Translations under genes and position numbers: made by a program
From: an uncultured Candidatus Pelagibacter sp.
GTDB taxonomy: Bacteria > Pseudomonadota > Alphaproteobacteria > Pelagibacterales > Pelagibacteraceae
Length of the DNA stretch: 37,144 nt
Direction: 5' to 3'
NCBI GenBank assembly: GCA_905612365.1
Contig: CAJQRP010000037.1
Span: forward strand, 1-37,144
Part shown: positions 27,254-37,144 of the stretch, one piece after another
Layout of the letters: every line of letters begins with the position of its first letter
Position numbering within the stretch: position 1 is the stretch's first letter
The notes under the pieces: model-generated
The model's input: the letters and a program-made list of their open reading frames with translations, nothing else
What the model was told of the DNA's origin: nothing
The model's database searches: none

Positions 27254-27554
27254 CTAATTGAATAATTTTACTTGTTTTTTCTATTCTTCTTTTTACTAAA
27301 GCAAAAAACTCATCATAGTTTTGCTCTTCATCAATTTTTGATTTTTTATTATCTACAAGACTTTTAATGTTTTCAGTAGTTGACTTTCCTGTAATTTTTT
27401 TAACTGCTTGATTAGATCCATATGAAAGACCAGCTTGAAAGACGTTGCCAGTACTAGTTAATGTATAAGCTGGTCCTAATAAAGCTGTACTTTGCACACA
27501 ACCATTAAGAAAAAATAGCAAAATTAATCCAGCAATTATATTTTTTAAAATCAT
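27243..27554 (-). CDS. Small putative lipoprotein
   Basis: ORF 27243..27596; likely start MILKNIIAGLILLFFLNGCVQS at 27554, preceded by GGAAGGAG; lipobox-like FLNGC. Confidence 0.72.
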   Translation of the reverse strand: MILKNIIAGLILLFFLNGCVQSTALLGPAYTLTSTGNVFQAGLSYGSNQAVKKITGKSTTENIKSLVDNKKSKIDEEQNYDEFFALVKRRIEKTSKIIQLANQ

Positions 27555-27662
27555 TAAACTCCTTCCTAATCTTAGGTATTTATAAGTGCAACTCAAGAGA
27601 GAAAGTGTTCATTTTGATATTAATCTCTAATATTGGCATAAAATATAACCTATAACCTCCAT

Positions 27663-28514
27663 ATGGTTAAAATTTTTCCATTCATTTTTATTATTTTGTG
27701 GTCCTCAGCTTTTGTGACAACAAAGCCAATAATAGACAATAGTGATCCTTTTGCTGCATTAGCCTTTAGATTTTTTATTGTAGCTTTTGGTTTCTTTATT
27801 TTTTCAATTTATGCAAAACAAAAAATTTTAACCAGTACAAAGAATCTTCTGCAATCACTTTTTAGTGGTGTACTTTTTCATGGTGTTTATTTGGGGGGTG
27901 TTTTTTATTCAGTTTCAATAGGAATGCCAACAGGTATTGCAGCATTAATTGTAACCTTACAACCAATCTTAACTAATGCTTTAGCAGGAAAATTCTTGGA
28001 TGAAAAAGTTACTTTCAAACAATGGATTGGAGTGATCCTTGGATTTATTGGTGCTGCTTTAGTTTTAGGTTTTGATATTGGATCAAGCCTTCCTGTTTTT
28101 GGAGTGATATCTTCTTTTGTTGCTCTTCTAGCTATTACATCATCAACTTTATGGCAAAAAAAAATAAGTAATAATTTACCTTTGCCTGTAAGTAATATGT
28201 ATCAAGCAATAGGTGGCTGTTCTTTTCACATAATAATTATTTTAATTTTTAGTGAACCTTATATTAATTTTACATCCACATTCTTAATAGCAATGAGTCA
28301 TCAGATATTTCTTGTATCTTTTGGAGCATTTACAATTTTAATGTATTTAATTAAAAATAACTCTGCAAGTAAAACTGTTTCTATATTTTTTTTAATACCA
28401 CCAACTACAGCTATAATGGCTTGGTTATTTTTAAATGAAAAATTAAATAATTTAGATCTAATAGGTTTTGCTGTAGCAACTCTTGGTGTTTATATTGCAA
28501 CTAGAAAGCAATAA
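27663..28514 (+). CDS. EamA-family (DMT superfamily) transporter
   Basis: ORF 283 aa, ~10 TM; duplicated EamA pattern (ILWSSAFVTTKP, GVILGFIGAALVLG, FLIPPTTAIMAWLFLNEKL). Confidence 0.93.
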   Translation: MVKIFPFIFIILWSSAFVTTKPIIDNSDPFAALAFRFFIVAFGFFIFSIYAKQKILTSTKNLLQSLFSGVLFHGVYLGGVFYSVSIGMPTGIAALIVTLQPILTNALAGKFLDEKVTFKQWIGVILGFIGAALVLGFDIGSSLPVFGVISSFVALLAITSSTLWQKKISNNLPLPVSNMYQAIGGCSFHIIIILIFSEPYINFTSTFLIAMSHQIFLVSFGAFTILMYLIKNNSASKTVSIFFLIPPTTAIMAWLFLNEKLNNLDLIGFAVATLGVYIATRKQ

Positions 28515-28517
28515 ATT

Positions 28518-29105
28518 TTAAATACCTTTGTAGCCAAACTCTAAGCAAGCATCAGTAATTGAATGATAAAAAGATTCTCCAAAACTTCTTAGAGTAAATA
28601 TCCTAACTTTTTCTGGATTATCATCCACCATATCAATTGTAACTGACATTCCGTTATAAGTTGAATTTAAACAAGTATCTTTTTTTAATTCATTAAAATT
28701 AAAGGGACATCCTTTTTTTAATATCTCTTTTGTATTTTTTCCCTCTATTTGAATTATCGCTCTACTATGAGATACATTTGTTATAGCAAAATCTGTTTCT
28801 ACTAGTTTTTCTTTAATTTCTTTTAAAATTTCTTTTTTTAAAGAAACTAAAAGCCAGTTATTTGGGCCATTCCATAAAATTCTTGTATTAGTGTTGCAGT
28901 TTATATTTAGAGTTTCATTTTTTAAGCTCAGATTATCTATCTTGATGTTTTCAATAGCTGTTAAAGAGTTTTTATATTTAACTATTTGAATGATTAAAAA
29001 GTCTTTTAATTCACTTACTTTTAGCAGCTCATCTTCATTTTTTTTTTCATAATCACCAAATAGTCCTTTGATATGAGTATTCTTTAAAGCAGAAGTTGAA
29101 CTCAT
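28518..29105 (-). CDS. soxG: Sarcosine oxidase gamma subunit
   Basis: ORF 195 aa; position in soxBDAG and GPNNWLLVS...ISHSRAIIQIEG-type pattern; start overlaps soxA stop by 4 bp. Confidence 0.9.
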   Translation of the reverse strand: MSSTSALKNTHIKGLFGDYEKKNEDELLKVSELKDFLIIQIVKYKNSLTAIENIKIDNLSLKNETLNINCNTNTRILWNGPNNWLLVSLKKEILKEIKEKLVETDFAITNVSHSRAIIQIEGKNTKEILKKGCPFNFNELKKDTCLNSTYNGMSVTIDMVDDNPEKVRIFTLRSFGESFYHSITDACLEFGYKGI

Positions 29106-32098
29106 GATCTTACCCTTTCACCTTTTGGATCTACGTAGTGTGATGAAACTATCTCCACAGGTATTGTTTTATTTTTTAAAGGTGACATTGCAAATAGTTT
29201 TTGCCCTATCATATTTTTTCCATCCTTAAGTATTGCTAATGAAAACGGATTATCGTATTCAACGCTCCAACAAGATGCAGAAATATATCCTAATTTAGGA
29301 TTTGGTATCGGAGCCATTGCATCTTTAACTAAATGAGATCCTTCAGGGATACTTGTTTTCTTATCAATTGGAACAACGCCTACTACTTTTTGTCTATCCT
29401 CTGCTATAAATGCTTTTCTATCTAAAGAACGTTTTCCTATAAAGTCTTTCTTTTTACTAACAAGACCTTCTAAAGAGTTATCATAAGGAATGGTTCTGCC
29501 ATCAAGTTCTGATCCTGCAATGTGGCCCATTTCAATTCTTAGAGTTGATAATGCTTCAGTACCGTAGGGTTGAATTTTAAATTCTTGTCCTACTTCCATT
29601 ATTTTCTCCCACATGAAGTTTCCATTATCAGATTCGACATTAACCTCATAAGCAAGCTCTCCTGAAAATGAAATTCTAAAAATTCGTGCATGCACTCCAA
29701 ATAAATCTGCCTCCATATATCCCATAAAAGGTAAACCTTCGGTTGAAGCATCAATATTTGGAAATAGTTTTTGTAATAAATTTCTAGATTTTGGTCCTGC
29801 GATTGCTGCTCCTGCCCATTGTTCTGTAGTTGAAACTACATTTACATTTAGCTCTGGCCATACAAGTTGTAAATAATACTCAATATGAGACAAAACATTT
29901 GCAGCTTGCGCTGTTGTTGTTGTCATATGATAATGGTTTTCAGAGATTCTTGTCGTTGTTCCATCATCCATAACAATTCCATCTTCTCTTAACATCACAC
30001 CGTACCTTGCTTTTCCAACTGGCAACTTTAACCATGCGTTAGTATAAACTCTATTTAGTAGTTCTGCGGCGTCAGGTCCCTTAATATCAATTTTACCTAA
30101 AGTAGTTACATCGCAAACACCTACATTGGCTCTAACATTTTTTGCTTCTCTTTTTGAGCCTTCAAATAAAGTTTCTTTTCCAATTTTGTAATATCTTGGT
30201 CTCAACCAAACACCTGCATCTACAAACACTGCATTATTTTTTTCATGCCATGAATGTAATGGTGATTTTCTTGTTGGTCTCGAATGCTTTCCTACTTCTC
30301 TTCCAACAATTGCACCAATGGTAACTGGTGTGTACGGAGGTCTAAAAGTAGTATGGCCTACCTCTGGTACAATTTTATTTTCTATATTTGAAACTAATTG
30401 TAAACCATTGAGATTGCTTGTTTTACCTTGATCTGTTGCCATTCCAAGTGTTGTGTATCTTTTTACGTGTTCAATAGACCTATAACCTTCCTTTAGTGCA
30501 ATTTCTATATCAGAAACAGCCACATCATTTTGAAAATCTAAAAATCTTTTATAATTTTTTCCTTTTGGTAATGGAACGCACCAAAATTTATCATGAGTTG
30601 TTTTATTTTTTTCAACAACAGTGGGGTGTAAAATTTTGTTATCATTTTTAGTTATTTTTTTAGATAGCTCATAACCAGCATTAAATGAATCTTTTAAAGT
30701 TTCAGCAAGCGTAAATGTTCCATTTGCTGCTCCTAAAGTAGTTTCACTTTGTTTTGATACACCAGGTACAAAAGCATCTATATCTTTATCAAATTTAGTT
30801 TTGTTACCAGATTGAGACGCCAAATGTATTGTTGGCGTCCAAAAACCAGATACACAAATACAGTCACAAGTAATATTTTCTAAAATTCCTAATTCATTTT
30901 TATCATCTGAAATTTTTGCAACTTCAGCAGATTTAACTTTTTTATATCCTTTGGCTGCAACAACTACATAAGAAAATTTAATTTGTATACCTAGATTTTT
31001 AGCTTCTTCTATTATTTCTGAATTAGGTTCTTTTCTTGTGTCTAATATAATTGGTTCAACTCCATTTTTTTTAAACTCAATTGCAGTTTCATAGCCACTG
31101 TCATTATTTGTAAATATTAAAGGTTTTTTTCCAACTAAAACTCCATACACTTTTAAATATTCTTTTGCTGCAGATGACAACATCACTCCTGGTGTATCAT
31201 TATTTCCAAAAACTAATGGTCTTTCAATTGATCCTGATGAAATTAAAACTTCTTTTGCCCTAATATACCAAAGCCTTTGTTTTGGGTGATATTCTTTTGT
31301 CTTAGGTAAGTGATCACTTAATTTTTCTGACATCACTAACATATTATGATCATAGTAACCAAATACTTGAGATCTATTTTTAACAATAACATTAGGCATT
31401 TCTTTAAGTTCAGAAATAATATTTTCTGCCCACTCTTTTCCTGTTTGGTTTCCAATATTAACCTCGCTGGTTAACAAAGTTCCACCAAATCTAGGTTTAT
31501 CTTCTGCTAATATTACTCTTGCTCCATTTTTAGCTGCAGCATATGCACTTGCTAGACCAGAGGGTCCTGAACCTGCAATTAATAAATCACAGTACTCATA
31601 CTTATGTTCGTATCTTTCCTTGTCATGTTTAATTGATGCAACACCAAGACCAGCTGCTTTTCTTATAATTGGTTCATAAACTTTGTACCAAAAACTTTTT
31701 GGCCACATAAATGTCTTGTAATAAAATCCAGCTGGAAGAAATATTTTTAAAAAATTGTTGATAGCACCAATATCAAAATTAACACTTGGCCAACAATTAA
31801 CACTGGTTGCTTCTAATCCCTCAAAAAGCTCTTGTTCAGTAGTTTTTACATTGGGTTCTGTCTCGTTATTTCTATATAATTGAACAATTGCATAAGGTTC
31901 ATCAACCCCAGCACCGAAAAAGCCCCTAGGCCTGTGATATTTAAAGCTTCTTCCAATTAAATGAACTCCATTAGCAAGCAGCGCAGATGCTAAAGTATCA
32001 CCTTCATAACCAAAGTAATTTTTTCCATTAAATTTAAACGATAACTTTTTATCTCTATTTATTAATCCAATGTTATCTAGTCTATAATTTTGAGTCAT
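29102..32098 (-). CDS. soxA: Sarcosine oxidase alpha subunit
   Basis: ORF 998 aa; KLSFKFNGKNYFGYEGDTLASALLANGVHLIGRSFKYHRPRG, Rossmann LLIAGSGPSGLASAYAAA, C-terminal GcvT domain. Confidence 0.97.
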   Translation of the reverse strand: MTQNYRLDNIGLINRDKKLSFKFNGKNYFGYEGDTLASALLANGVHLIGRSFKYHRPRGFFGAGVDEPYAIVQLYRNNETEPNVKTTEQELFEGLEATSVNCWPSVNFDIGAINNFLKIFLPAGFYYKTFMWPKSFWYKVYEPIIRKAAGLGVASIKHDKERYEHKYEYCDLLIAGSGPSGLASAYAAAKNGARVILAEDKPRFGGTLLTSEVNIGNQTGKEWAENIISELKEMPNVIVKNRSQVFGYYDHNMLVMSEKLSDHLPKTKEYHPKQRLWYIRAKEVLISSGSIERPLVFGNNDTPGVMLSSAAKEYLKVYGVLVGKKPLIFTNNDSGYETAIEFKKNGVEPIILDTRKEPNSEIIEEAKNLGIQIKFSYVVVAAKGYKKVKSAEVAKISDDKNELGILENITCDCICVSGFWTPTIHLASQSGNKTKFDKDIDAFVPGVSKQSETTLGAANGTFTLAETLKDSFNAGYELSKKITKNDNKILHPTVVEKNKTTHDKFWCVPLPKGKNYKRFLDFQNDVAVSDIEIALKEGYRSIEHVKRYTTLGMATDQGKTSNLNGLQLVSNIENKIVPEVGHTTFRPPYTPVTIGAIVGREVGKHSRPTRKSPLHSWHEKNNAVFVDAGVWLRPRYYKIGKETLFEGSKREAKNVRANVGVCDVTTLGKIDIKGPDAAELLNRVYTNAWLKLPVGKARYGVMLREDGIVMDDGTTTRISENHYHMTTTTAQAANVLSHIEYYLQLVWPELNVNVVSTTEQWAGAAIAGPKSRNLLQKLFPNIDASTEGLPFMGYMEADLFGVHARIFRISFSGELAYEVNVESDNGNFMWEKIMEVGQEFKIQPYGTEALSTLRIEMGHIAGSELDGRTIPYDNSLEGLVSKKKDFIGKRSLDRKAFIAEDRQKVVGVVPIDKKTSIPEGSHLVKDAMAPIPNPKLGYISASCWSVEYDNPFSLAILKDGKNMIGQKLFAMSPLKNKTIPVEIVSSHYVDPKGERVRS

Positions 32099-32099
32099 A

Positions 32100-32366
32100 T
32101 TAGATATCTTCGTGAGCCTTAACTGTTTTAAATATTTCGTGAGTTGCTGTGTCTCTTTCTACTTTAATCCACTGTCTACATCCTGATATATGCTGCCATA
32201 ACTCTTTATGTTTTCCTCTTAGACTTTTTCTATTATAGACGAAGTTATCCCAATCTTGATCTGAAACTTCCTTATTAAGTTCTGGTCTTTTGATAGTTGC
32301 ATCACCACCGTATGAGAATTCATTTTGAGATCTCATCCCACAGTGGGGGCATTTAATATTAAGCAT
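32100..32366 (-). CDS. soxD: Sarcosine oxidase delta subunit
   Basis: ORF 88 aa; MLNIKCPHCGMRSQNEFSYGGDA...WQHISGCRQWIKVERDTATHEI. Confidence 0.96.
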   Translation of the reverse strand: MLNIKCPHCGMRSQNEFSYGGDATIKRPELNKEVSDQDWDNFVYNRKSLRGKHKELWQHISGCRQWIKVERDTATHEIFKTVKAHEDI

Positions 32367-33626
32367 TTATGAAATCCATGTTTTAGTTCCAAGTCCTTTT
32401 TCATCTAGTAAGTGACCTGTATTAAATCTACTCAAACTATAACCTTCATTTAATTTATGAACTCTATCTTGAGCAATTGTATGAGCAAATGTCCATCCAG
32501 ATGCGGGTGTTGCTTTAAAACCACCATAACACCATCCACAGTTTAGATATAATCCTTCAATATGAGTTTTATCTATTATGGGCGAACCATCCATAGACAT
32601 ATCCATTATCCCACCCCAAGTTCTAAGCATTTTTAATTTACTAAGAAACGGCATCATTGCAATTCCTTCTGTTAAAACATGTTGAAGTGTAGGCAGGTTT
32701 CCTCTTTGAGCATAACTATTATAACCATCTAGATCACCTCCCATTACCATTTCACCTTTATCAGATTGACTAATATAAAAATGTCCTGCCCCAAAAGTAA
32801 CCACACTATCTAACACGGGCTTTACAGGTTCTGTAACGCATGCCTGAAGAAGATGAGTTTCTACCGGTATTGTCATATTTAGTTTTTCAGCTAAAATATT
32901 TGTGCTACCTGCAACACATAAACCAATTTTCTTAACTTTAATATCTCCTCGTGAAGTTCTCACTCCTTGAATTTTTCCACCCACAACATCAAAACCTGTT
33001 ACCTCACAATTTTGAATTATATCTACACCCATTGAATCTGCTTGACGAGCATAACCCCATGCAACAGCATCATGCCTTGCTGTTCCTGCACTTGGCTGCA
33101 TTAATCCACCAAATATAGGAAATCTTACATTGTCTGAAAAATCTGCCATTGGAATAATTTCTTTTACCTCTTCTCTATTTAAAAGAACTGCATCAATACC
33201 ATTTAGGCGCATTGAGTTTCCTCTTCTTGCAAAAACATTCATTTGAGCATCTGAGTGTGCAAGATTAATTATTCCTCTTGGAGAAAACATTACATTGTAA
33301 TTTAAATCCTGGCTCATCTTTCTCCATAGATCCATTCCAAACTCACTGAACAAAGCATTGTCGTCATGCATATAGTTTGATCTAATAATCGTGGTATTTC
33401 TTCCCATATTTCCACCACCAAGCCATCCTTTTTCAATAATAGCTACATTCGTAATGTTGTGTTCTTTTGCAAGGTAATATGCGGTAGCTAGGCCATGGCC
33501 TCCACCTCCAATAATAACAACATCATATTTTTTTTTTGGGGTAGCATCTTTCCAAGCTAAGTCCCACTTTTGATGGCCAGAGAAGGCATTTTTTATTAGG
33601 TTAAATATTGAATATTTTTGCATCAA
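32367..33626 (-). CDS. soxB: Sarcosine oxidase beta subunit
   Basis: ORF 419 aa; YDVVIIGGGGHGLATAYYLAKEHNITNVAIIEKGWLGGGNMGRNTTIIRSNY. Confidence 0.97.
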   Translation of the reverse strand: MMQKYSIFNLIKNAFSGHQKWDLAWKDATPKKKYDVVIIGGGGHGLATAYYLAKEHNITNVAIIEKGWLGGGNMGRNTTIIRSNYMHDDNALFSEFGMDLWRKMSQDLNYNVMFSPRGIINLAHSDAQMNVFARRGNSMRLNGIDAVLLNREEVKEIIPMADFSDNVRFPIFGGLMQPSAGTARHDAVAWGYARQADSMGVDIIQNCEVTGFDVVGGKIQGVRTSRGDIKVKKIGLCVAGSTNILAEKLNMTIPVETHLLQACVTEPVKPVLDSVVTFGAGHFYISQSDKGEMVMGGDLDGYNSYAQRGNLPTLQHVLTEGIAMMPFLSKLKMLRTWGGIMDMSMDGSPIIDKTHIEGLYLNCGWCYGGFKATPASGWTFAHTIAQDRVHKLNEGYSLSRFNTGHLLDEKGLGTKTWIS

Positions 33627-33750
33627 TTAATTTTATCTAAAAGAATATAAATAGTTATTATTATTTTTATATATAATTTTTATAAGTTTTAAAAATTCAT
33701 AAAAGAAGATACTAATTCTTCAAATAAATTTTAATTTATAGGAGTTTTAA

Positions 33751-35436
33751 ATGAGCGAAGTTAAATCAGACATTCAGATAGCTAGAGAAGCTAAAATGCA
33801 ACCTATAAATGATATATTAGCAAAGATAAATGTACCAGATGAAAGTACTGCTTTCAGCCCAATGGGCAGACACATTGCAAAAATTAACCTAGAATATCTA
33901 GATACTTTAAAAGATAAACCTGATGGAAAACTTATTTTAGTAACCGCAATCACTCCCACACCAGCTGGTGAAGGTAAAACTACAACTTCTGTTGGTTTGA
34001 GTGATGGTTTAAATAAAATTGGAAAAAAATCTATTGTTTGTTTAAGAGAACCTAGTCTTGGTCCTTCTTTTGGAATGAAAGGTGGTGCTGCTGGTGGTGG
34101 GTATGCTCAAGTTGTTCCAATGGAGCAGATTAATTTACATTTTACAGGAGATTTTCATGCAATAACTTCTGCTCATAATTTATTATCAGCTTTAATTGAT
34201 AATCACATCTATTGGGGAAATAAATTAGACATAGATGTTAGAAGAATTGTTTGGAAAAGAGTGATGGATATGAATGATCGTTCTTTAAGATCAATAAATA
34301 TTAATTTAGGAGGAGTGGCTAATGGTTTTCCAAGAGAAGATGGTTTTGATATAACTGTTGCATCTGAAATCATGGCAATCTTTTGTTTATCAAATGATTT
34401 GGGAGATTTAGAAAAAAGAATTGGAAATATTACAATTGCATACACTAGAGAAAAAAAACCTGTTTATGCTAAAGATCTAAAAGCTCATGGTCCAATGACT
34501 GTATTATTAAAAGATGCAATCAGACCTAATGTAACTCAAACTTTAGAAAACAATCCTGCCATTATTCATGGTGGTCCATTTGCAAATATTGCACATGGGT
34601 GTAATTCTGTAATTGCAACTAAAACTGGGTTAAAACTTGCCGACTATGTTGTTACGGAAGCAGGTTTTGGTGCTGACTTAGGTGCTGAAAAATTTCTTGA
34701 TATAAAATGTAGAAAATCTGATTTAAAACCAAGTTGTGTTGTGATTGTTGCAACTATAAGAGCATTAAAAATGCATGGTGGTGTAGCTAAAGATGAGCTT
34801 AAAACAGAAAACGTCGAAGCTTTAAAAAAAGGATTGGTTAACCTTCAAAGACATATAGAAAATGTTAAAAAATTTGGCTTACCGGTTGCTGTTGCAGTTA
34901 ATCATTTTATTAAGGATACAGATAATGAAGTGAAAGCTTTAATAGAATTTTGTGAAAGTATTGGAGTTAAAGCAAGTCTTTGTACACATTGGGCAAATGG
35001 TGGAGAAGGAACAAAGGAACTAGCAAGCCATGTAGCCGAGTTATGTGAAAAGAATGATGATAAATTCAAATTCTTATATGAAAGTAAAACTCCTCTATTT
35101 AAGAAAATTGAAACTATTGCAAAAGAAATTTATAGAGCTGATGAGGTTATCGCTGATACAAAGATTAGAGATCAATTAAAGGGCTTTGAAGAAGCTGGTT
35201 ATGGCGACTTTCCTATCTGTATTGCAAAAACTCAATACAGTTTTTCAACAGATCCGAGCTTAAAAGGCGCTCCTACAGGGCATGCTCTACCCATAAGAGA
35301 AATTAGACTTTCTTCAGGTGCAGAATTTATTGTTGTTGTGTGTGGAGCAGTTATGACTATGCCTGGACTACCAAGAGTTCCAGCGGCTGACTCAATTAAG
35401 CTAAATAAAGATGGTGAAATTGAAGGTCTGTTTTAA
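33751..35436 (+). CDS. fhs: Formate-tetrahydrofolate ligase
   Basis: ORF 561 aa; [63 protein letters not shown]. Confidence 0.98.
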   Translation: MSEVKSDIQIAREAKMQPINDILAKINVPDESTAFSPMGRHIAKINLEYLDTLKDKPDGKLILVTAITPTPAGEGKTTTSVGLSDGLNKIGKKSIVCLREPSLGPSFGMKGGAAGGGYAQVVPMEQINLHFTGDFHAITSAHNLLSALIDNHIYWGNKLDIDVRRIVWKRVMDMNDRSLRSININLGGVANGFPREDGFDITVASEIMAIFCLSNDLGDLEKRIGNITIAYTREKKPVYAKDLKAHGPMTVLLKDAIRPNVTQTLENNPAIIHGGPFANIAHGCNSVIATKTGLKLADYVVTEAGFGADLGAEKFLDIKCRKSDLKPSCVVIVATIRALKMHGGVAKDELKTENVEALKKGLVNLQRHIENVKKFGLPVAVAVNHFIKDTDNEVKALIEFCESIGVKASLCTHWANGGEGTKELASHVAELCEKNDDKFKFLYESKTPLFKKIETIAKEIYRADEVIADTKIRDQLKGFEEAGYGDFPICIAKTQYSFSTDPSLKGAPTGHALPIREIRLSSGAEFIVVVCGAVMTMPGLPRVPAADSIKLNKDGEIEGLF

Positions 35437-35439
35437 AAA

Positions 35440-36228
35440 CTAATTACGTATATAATTAAGCCAGTTTCTAACTTCACATGTTCTATTATTAAAATCTAAT
35501 AGTTCGTTTTGAGATTTTATGAATGAGATATGGCTTTCATACTCTTCTTCATTTAAAAAATTTTTATTTACAAATAATCGTTCTTTACGACTATCAATAA
35601 GATTAAGCATCTGAAAATATTCATAATCAGGATGATATTGTAAACCAATAATTTCTGAGCTTCCCGCATTAAAGCTAACACCCATTACATTGTTAACTTT
35701 GTCACTTGATAAAAGAATAGTGTTTTTTGGCAATTCACTTACCTCATCAAAATTAAATGCTGGTGATGTAAAAATCTTTTTTTTATCATTGTATATAAAG
35801 TGTTTTTCACCTTCATTGTTAATAATTACATTCGATGCAATTCCAATATGAGCGCCATTTTTTCCAGGATTTACTTTACCCCCAGCTGCTGTTGAGCAGA
35901 CTTGTAATCCCCAACAAATTGCTAAAATCTTATTTTTATGATGAAAGCAATTAGAGGCAAAATTGATATGTTTCTTAATGACATCTGTCATATCATTTAT
36001 TCTCATTACACCACCAGTAAACACAATGCCATTATATTTACTCATATTTTTTAGAGCACTTGTTGTCTCTTCATCATGACCAGGATTTATAATTTCTGTA
36101 TTTGTTAATGGCTCTATCTTTAAAATTAAATTTTTTAAGTTATCTGCTGCAGAAGCTCCCGCTGCTTTAATAAACTCACTATCTTCTCTAATATTTCCTT
36201 CAACAATTAAAATATTTAAATTACTCAT
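35440..36228 (-). CDS. Type 1 (class I) glutamine amidotransferase
   Basis: ORF 262 aa; KILAICWGLQVCSTAAGGKV nucleophile motif and GLQYHPDYEYF. Confidence 0.87.
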   Translation of the reverse strand: MSNLNILIVEGNIREDSEFIKAAGASAADNLKNLILKIEPLTNTEIINPGHDEETTSALKNMSKYNGIVFTGGVMRINDMTDVIKKHINFASNCFHHKNKILAICWGLQVCSTAAGGKVNPGKNGAHIGIASNVIINNEGEKHFIYNDKKKIFTSPAFNFDEVSELPKNTILLSSDKVNNVMGVSFNAGSSEIIGLQYHPDYEYFQMLNLIDSRKERLFVNKNFLNEEEYESHISFIKSQNELLDFNNRTCEVRNWLNYIRN

Positions 36229-37144
36229 TTAAACAATTCACCCGTCATACTGTGCTGATACATTATTCTCATATCATTTTCGGTTAATTTTTTTGGATTT
36301 CCTCCAGTAGACGGATCTGCTAAGGCCATTTTTGATAATCTATCAATATCAAAATCTTTTTCATCAATCACTTCTGATAATTTGTGTGGTATATCTAATT
36401 TTTTTCTTAAATCTAAAACCCAGTTAACAAAACCATCAAAAGATCTATCTTTAAGTTCTAAGTAGTCACAAACCTTAATTATCTTATCTTCGATAACGTC
36501 TTTGTTAAAAGTTAATACGTAAGGCATAAATATTGCATTAGATAAGCCGTGATGAATATTATTTAATGCATTAACAGGATGACTTAATGAATGAATTGCC
36601 CCCAAGCCTTTTTGAAATGCTGTTGATCCCATACTAGCTGCTGTTAACATGTTTTGTCGTGCTTCAATATTTGATCCATTGTTAAATGCTTCAAATAACC
36701 ATTCATTAATTAATCTCATACCTTCTAAAGCAATTCCATCAGCCATTGGATGATATCCTGGGGCGCAATATGCTTCTAAATTGTGAGCTAGCGCATCCAT
36801 ACCAGTTGCAGCTGTAATCTTTGCAGGTAAACTAAGTGTTAATACTGGATCTAAAATAACTATTGAAGGTAAAAATTTAGGATGAAAAATTATATTTTTT
36901 ACACCAGTTTCTTCATTTAAGATTACTGATGCTCGTCCTGTTTCAGATCCTGTTCCAGCAGTTGTTGGTACGGCAATAATCGGCGCAATTTTGTCAGAGT
37001 TTGCTTTGGTCCAATTATCACCAACATCTTCAAAATCCCAAATAGGTAGGGTTTGACCTGACATAAATGCAATTGCTTTACCAACATCTAAGCCGCTACC
37101 CCCTCCAAAAGCTATTACTCCATCACAATTATTTTTATTATAAT
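36225..37144 (-). CDS. Iron-containing alcohol dehydrogenase (N-terminus truncated by window edge)
   Basis: Track ORF 36225..37064, but the frame stays open to the window edge: ...YNKNNCDGVIAFGGGSGLDVGKAIAFMSGQ...VPTTAGTGSETGRASVI...AHNLEAYCAPGYHPMADGIA...LSHPVNALNNIHHGLSNAI. Confidence 0.95.
   Translation of the reverse strand, partial: YNKNNCDGVIAFGGGSGLDVGKAIAFMSGQTLPIWDFEDVGDNWTKANSDKIAPIIAVPTTAGTGSETGRASVILNEETGVKNIIFHPKFLPSIVILDPVLTLSLPAKITAATGMDALAHNLEAYCAPGYHPMADGIALEGMRLINEWLFEAFNNGSNIEARQNMLTAASMGSTAFQKGLGAIHSLSHPVNALNNIHHGLSNAIFMPYVLTFNKDVIEDKIIKVCDYLELKDRSFDGFVNWVLDLRKKLDIPHKLSEVIDEKDFDIDRLSKMALADPSTGGNPKKLTENDMRIMYQHSMTGELFK

Noticed and set aside
33627-33750. Possible riboswitch upstream of fhs / soxB (also looked at 11285-11343 upstream of the DMGDH gene)
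   Set aside because: No recognisable conserved core (e.g. glycine, SAM or THF riboswitch elements); only AT-rich sequence and short weak stems such as ACGAA...TTCGT near 11315.
1-37144. Mobile elements, prophage, defence systems, tRNA/rRNA
   Set aside because: No transposase, integrase, phage structural, toxin-antitoxin, restriction or RNA gene signature recognised on reading.

Overview
AT-rich, tightly packed alphaproteobacterial chromosome segment. Gene content and style look like the SAR11/Pelagibacter clade, which is an inference from content because no rRNA or marker gene was checked. Most of the window is a methylated-amine and one-carbon oxidation region. It contains a Rieske-type quaternary-ammonium oxygenase-like gene (orphan terminal oxygenase), a dimethylglycine/sarcosine dehydrogenase-type gene in an operon with etfB-etfA-ETF:Q oxidoreductase, a heterotetrameric sarcosine oxidase operon (soxBDAG) divergent from fhs, a metF-like + LigM/GcvT-like demethylase pair, and a truncated iron-containing alcohol dehydrogenase coupled to a class-I glutamine amidotransferase. 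Housekeeping genes include folE, acuI-like, hisI, purE, purK and a cold-shock gene. Main items for follow-up: (1) a ~31-bp-period array of palindromic operator-like sites upstream of a regulator with two internal HTH domains; (2) a four-gene operon of unknown function (M19 dipeptidase, 550-aa unknown, DUF3726-like, CxxC mini-protein) beside betaine-catabolism genes; (3) the metF/LigM-like demethylation module with unknown substrate; (4) a mini nucleotidyltransferase + APS-kinase-like pair; (5) a multiply disrupted secreted alpha/beta-hydrolase pseudogene, unusual in a streamlined genome; (6) a hairpin plus 34-aa membrane microprotein missed by the ORF track. No tRNA, rRNA, CRISPR or mobile element was recognised. 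All family assignments come from reading motifs, not from database searches.
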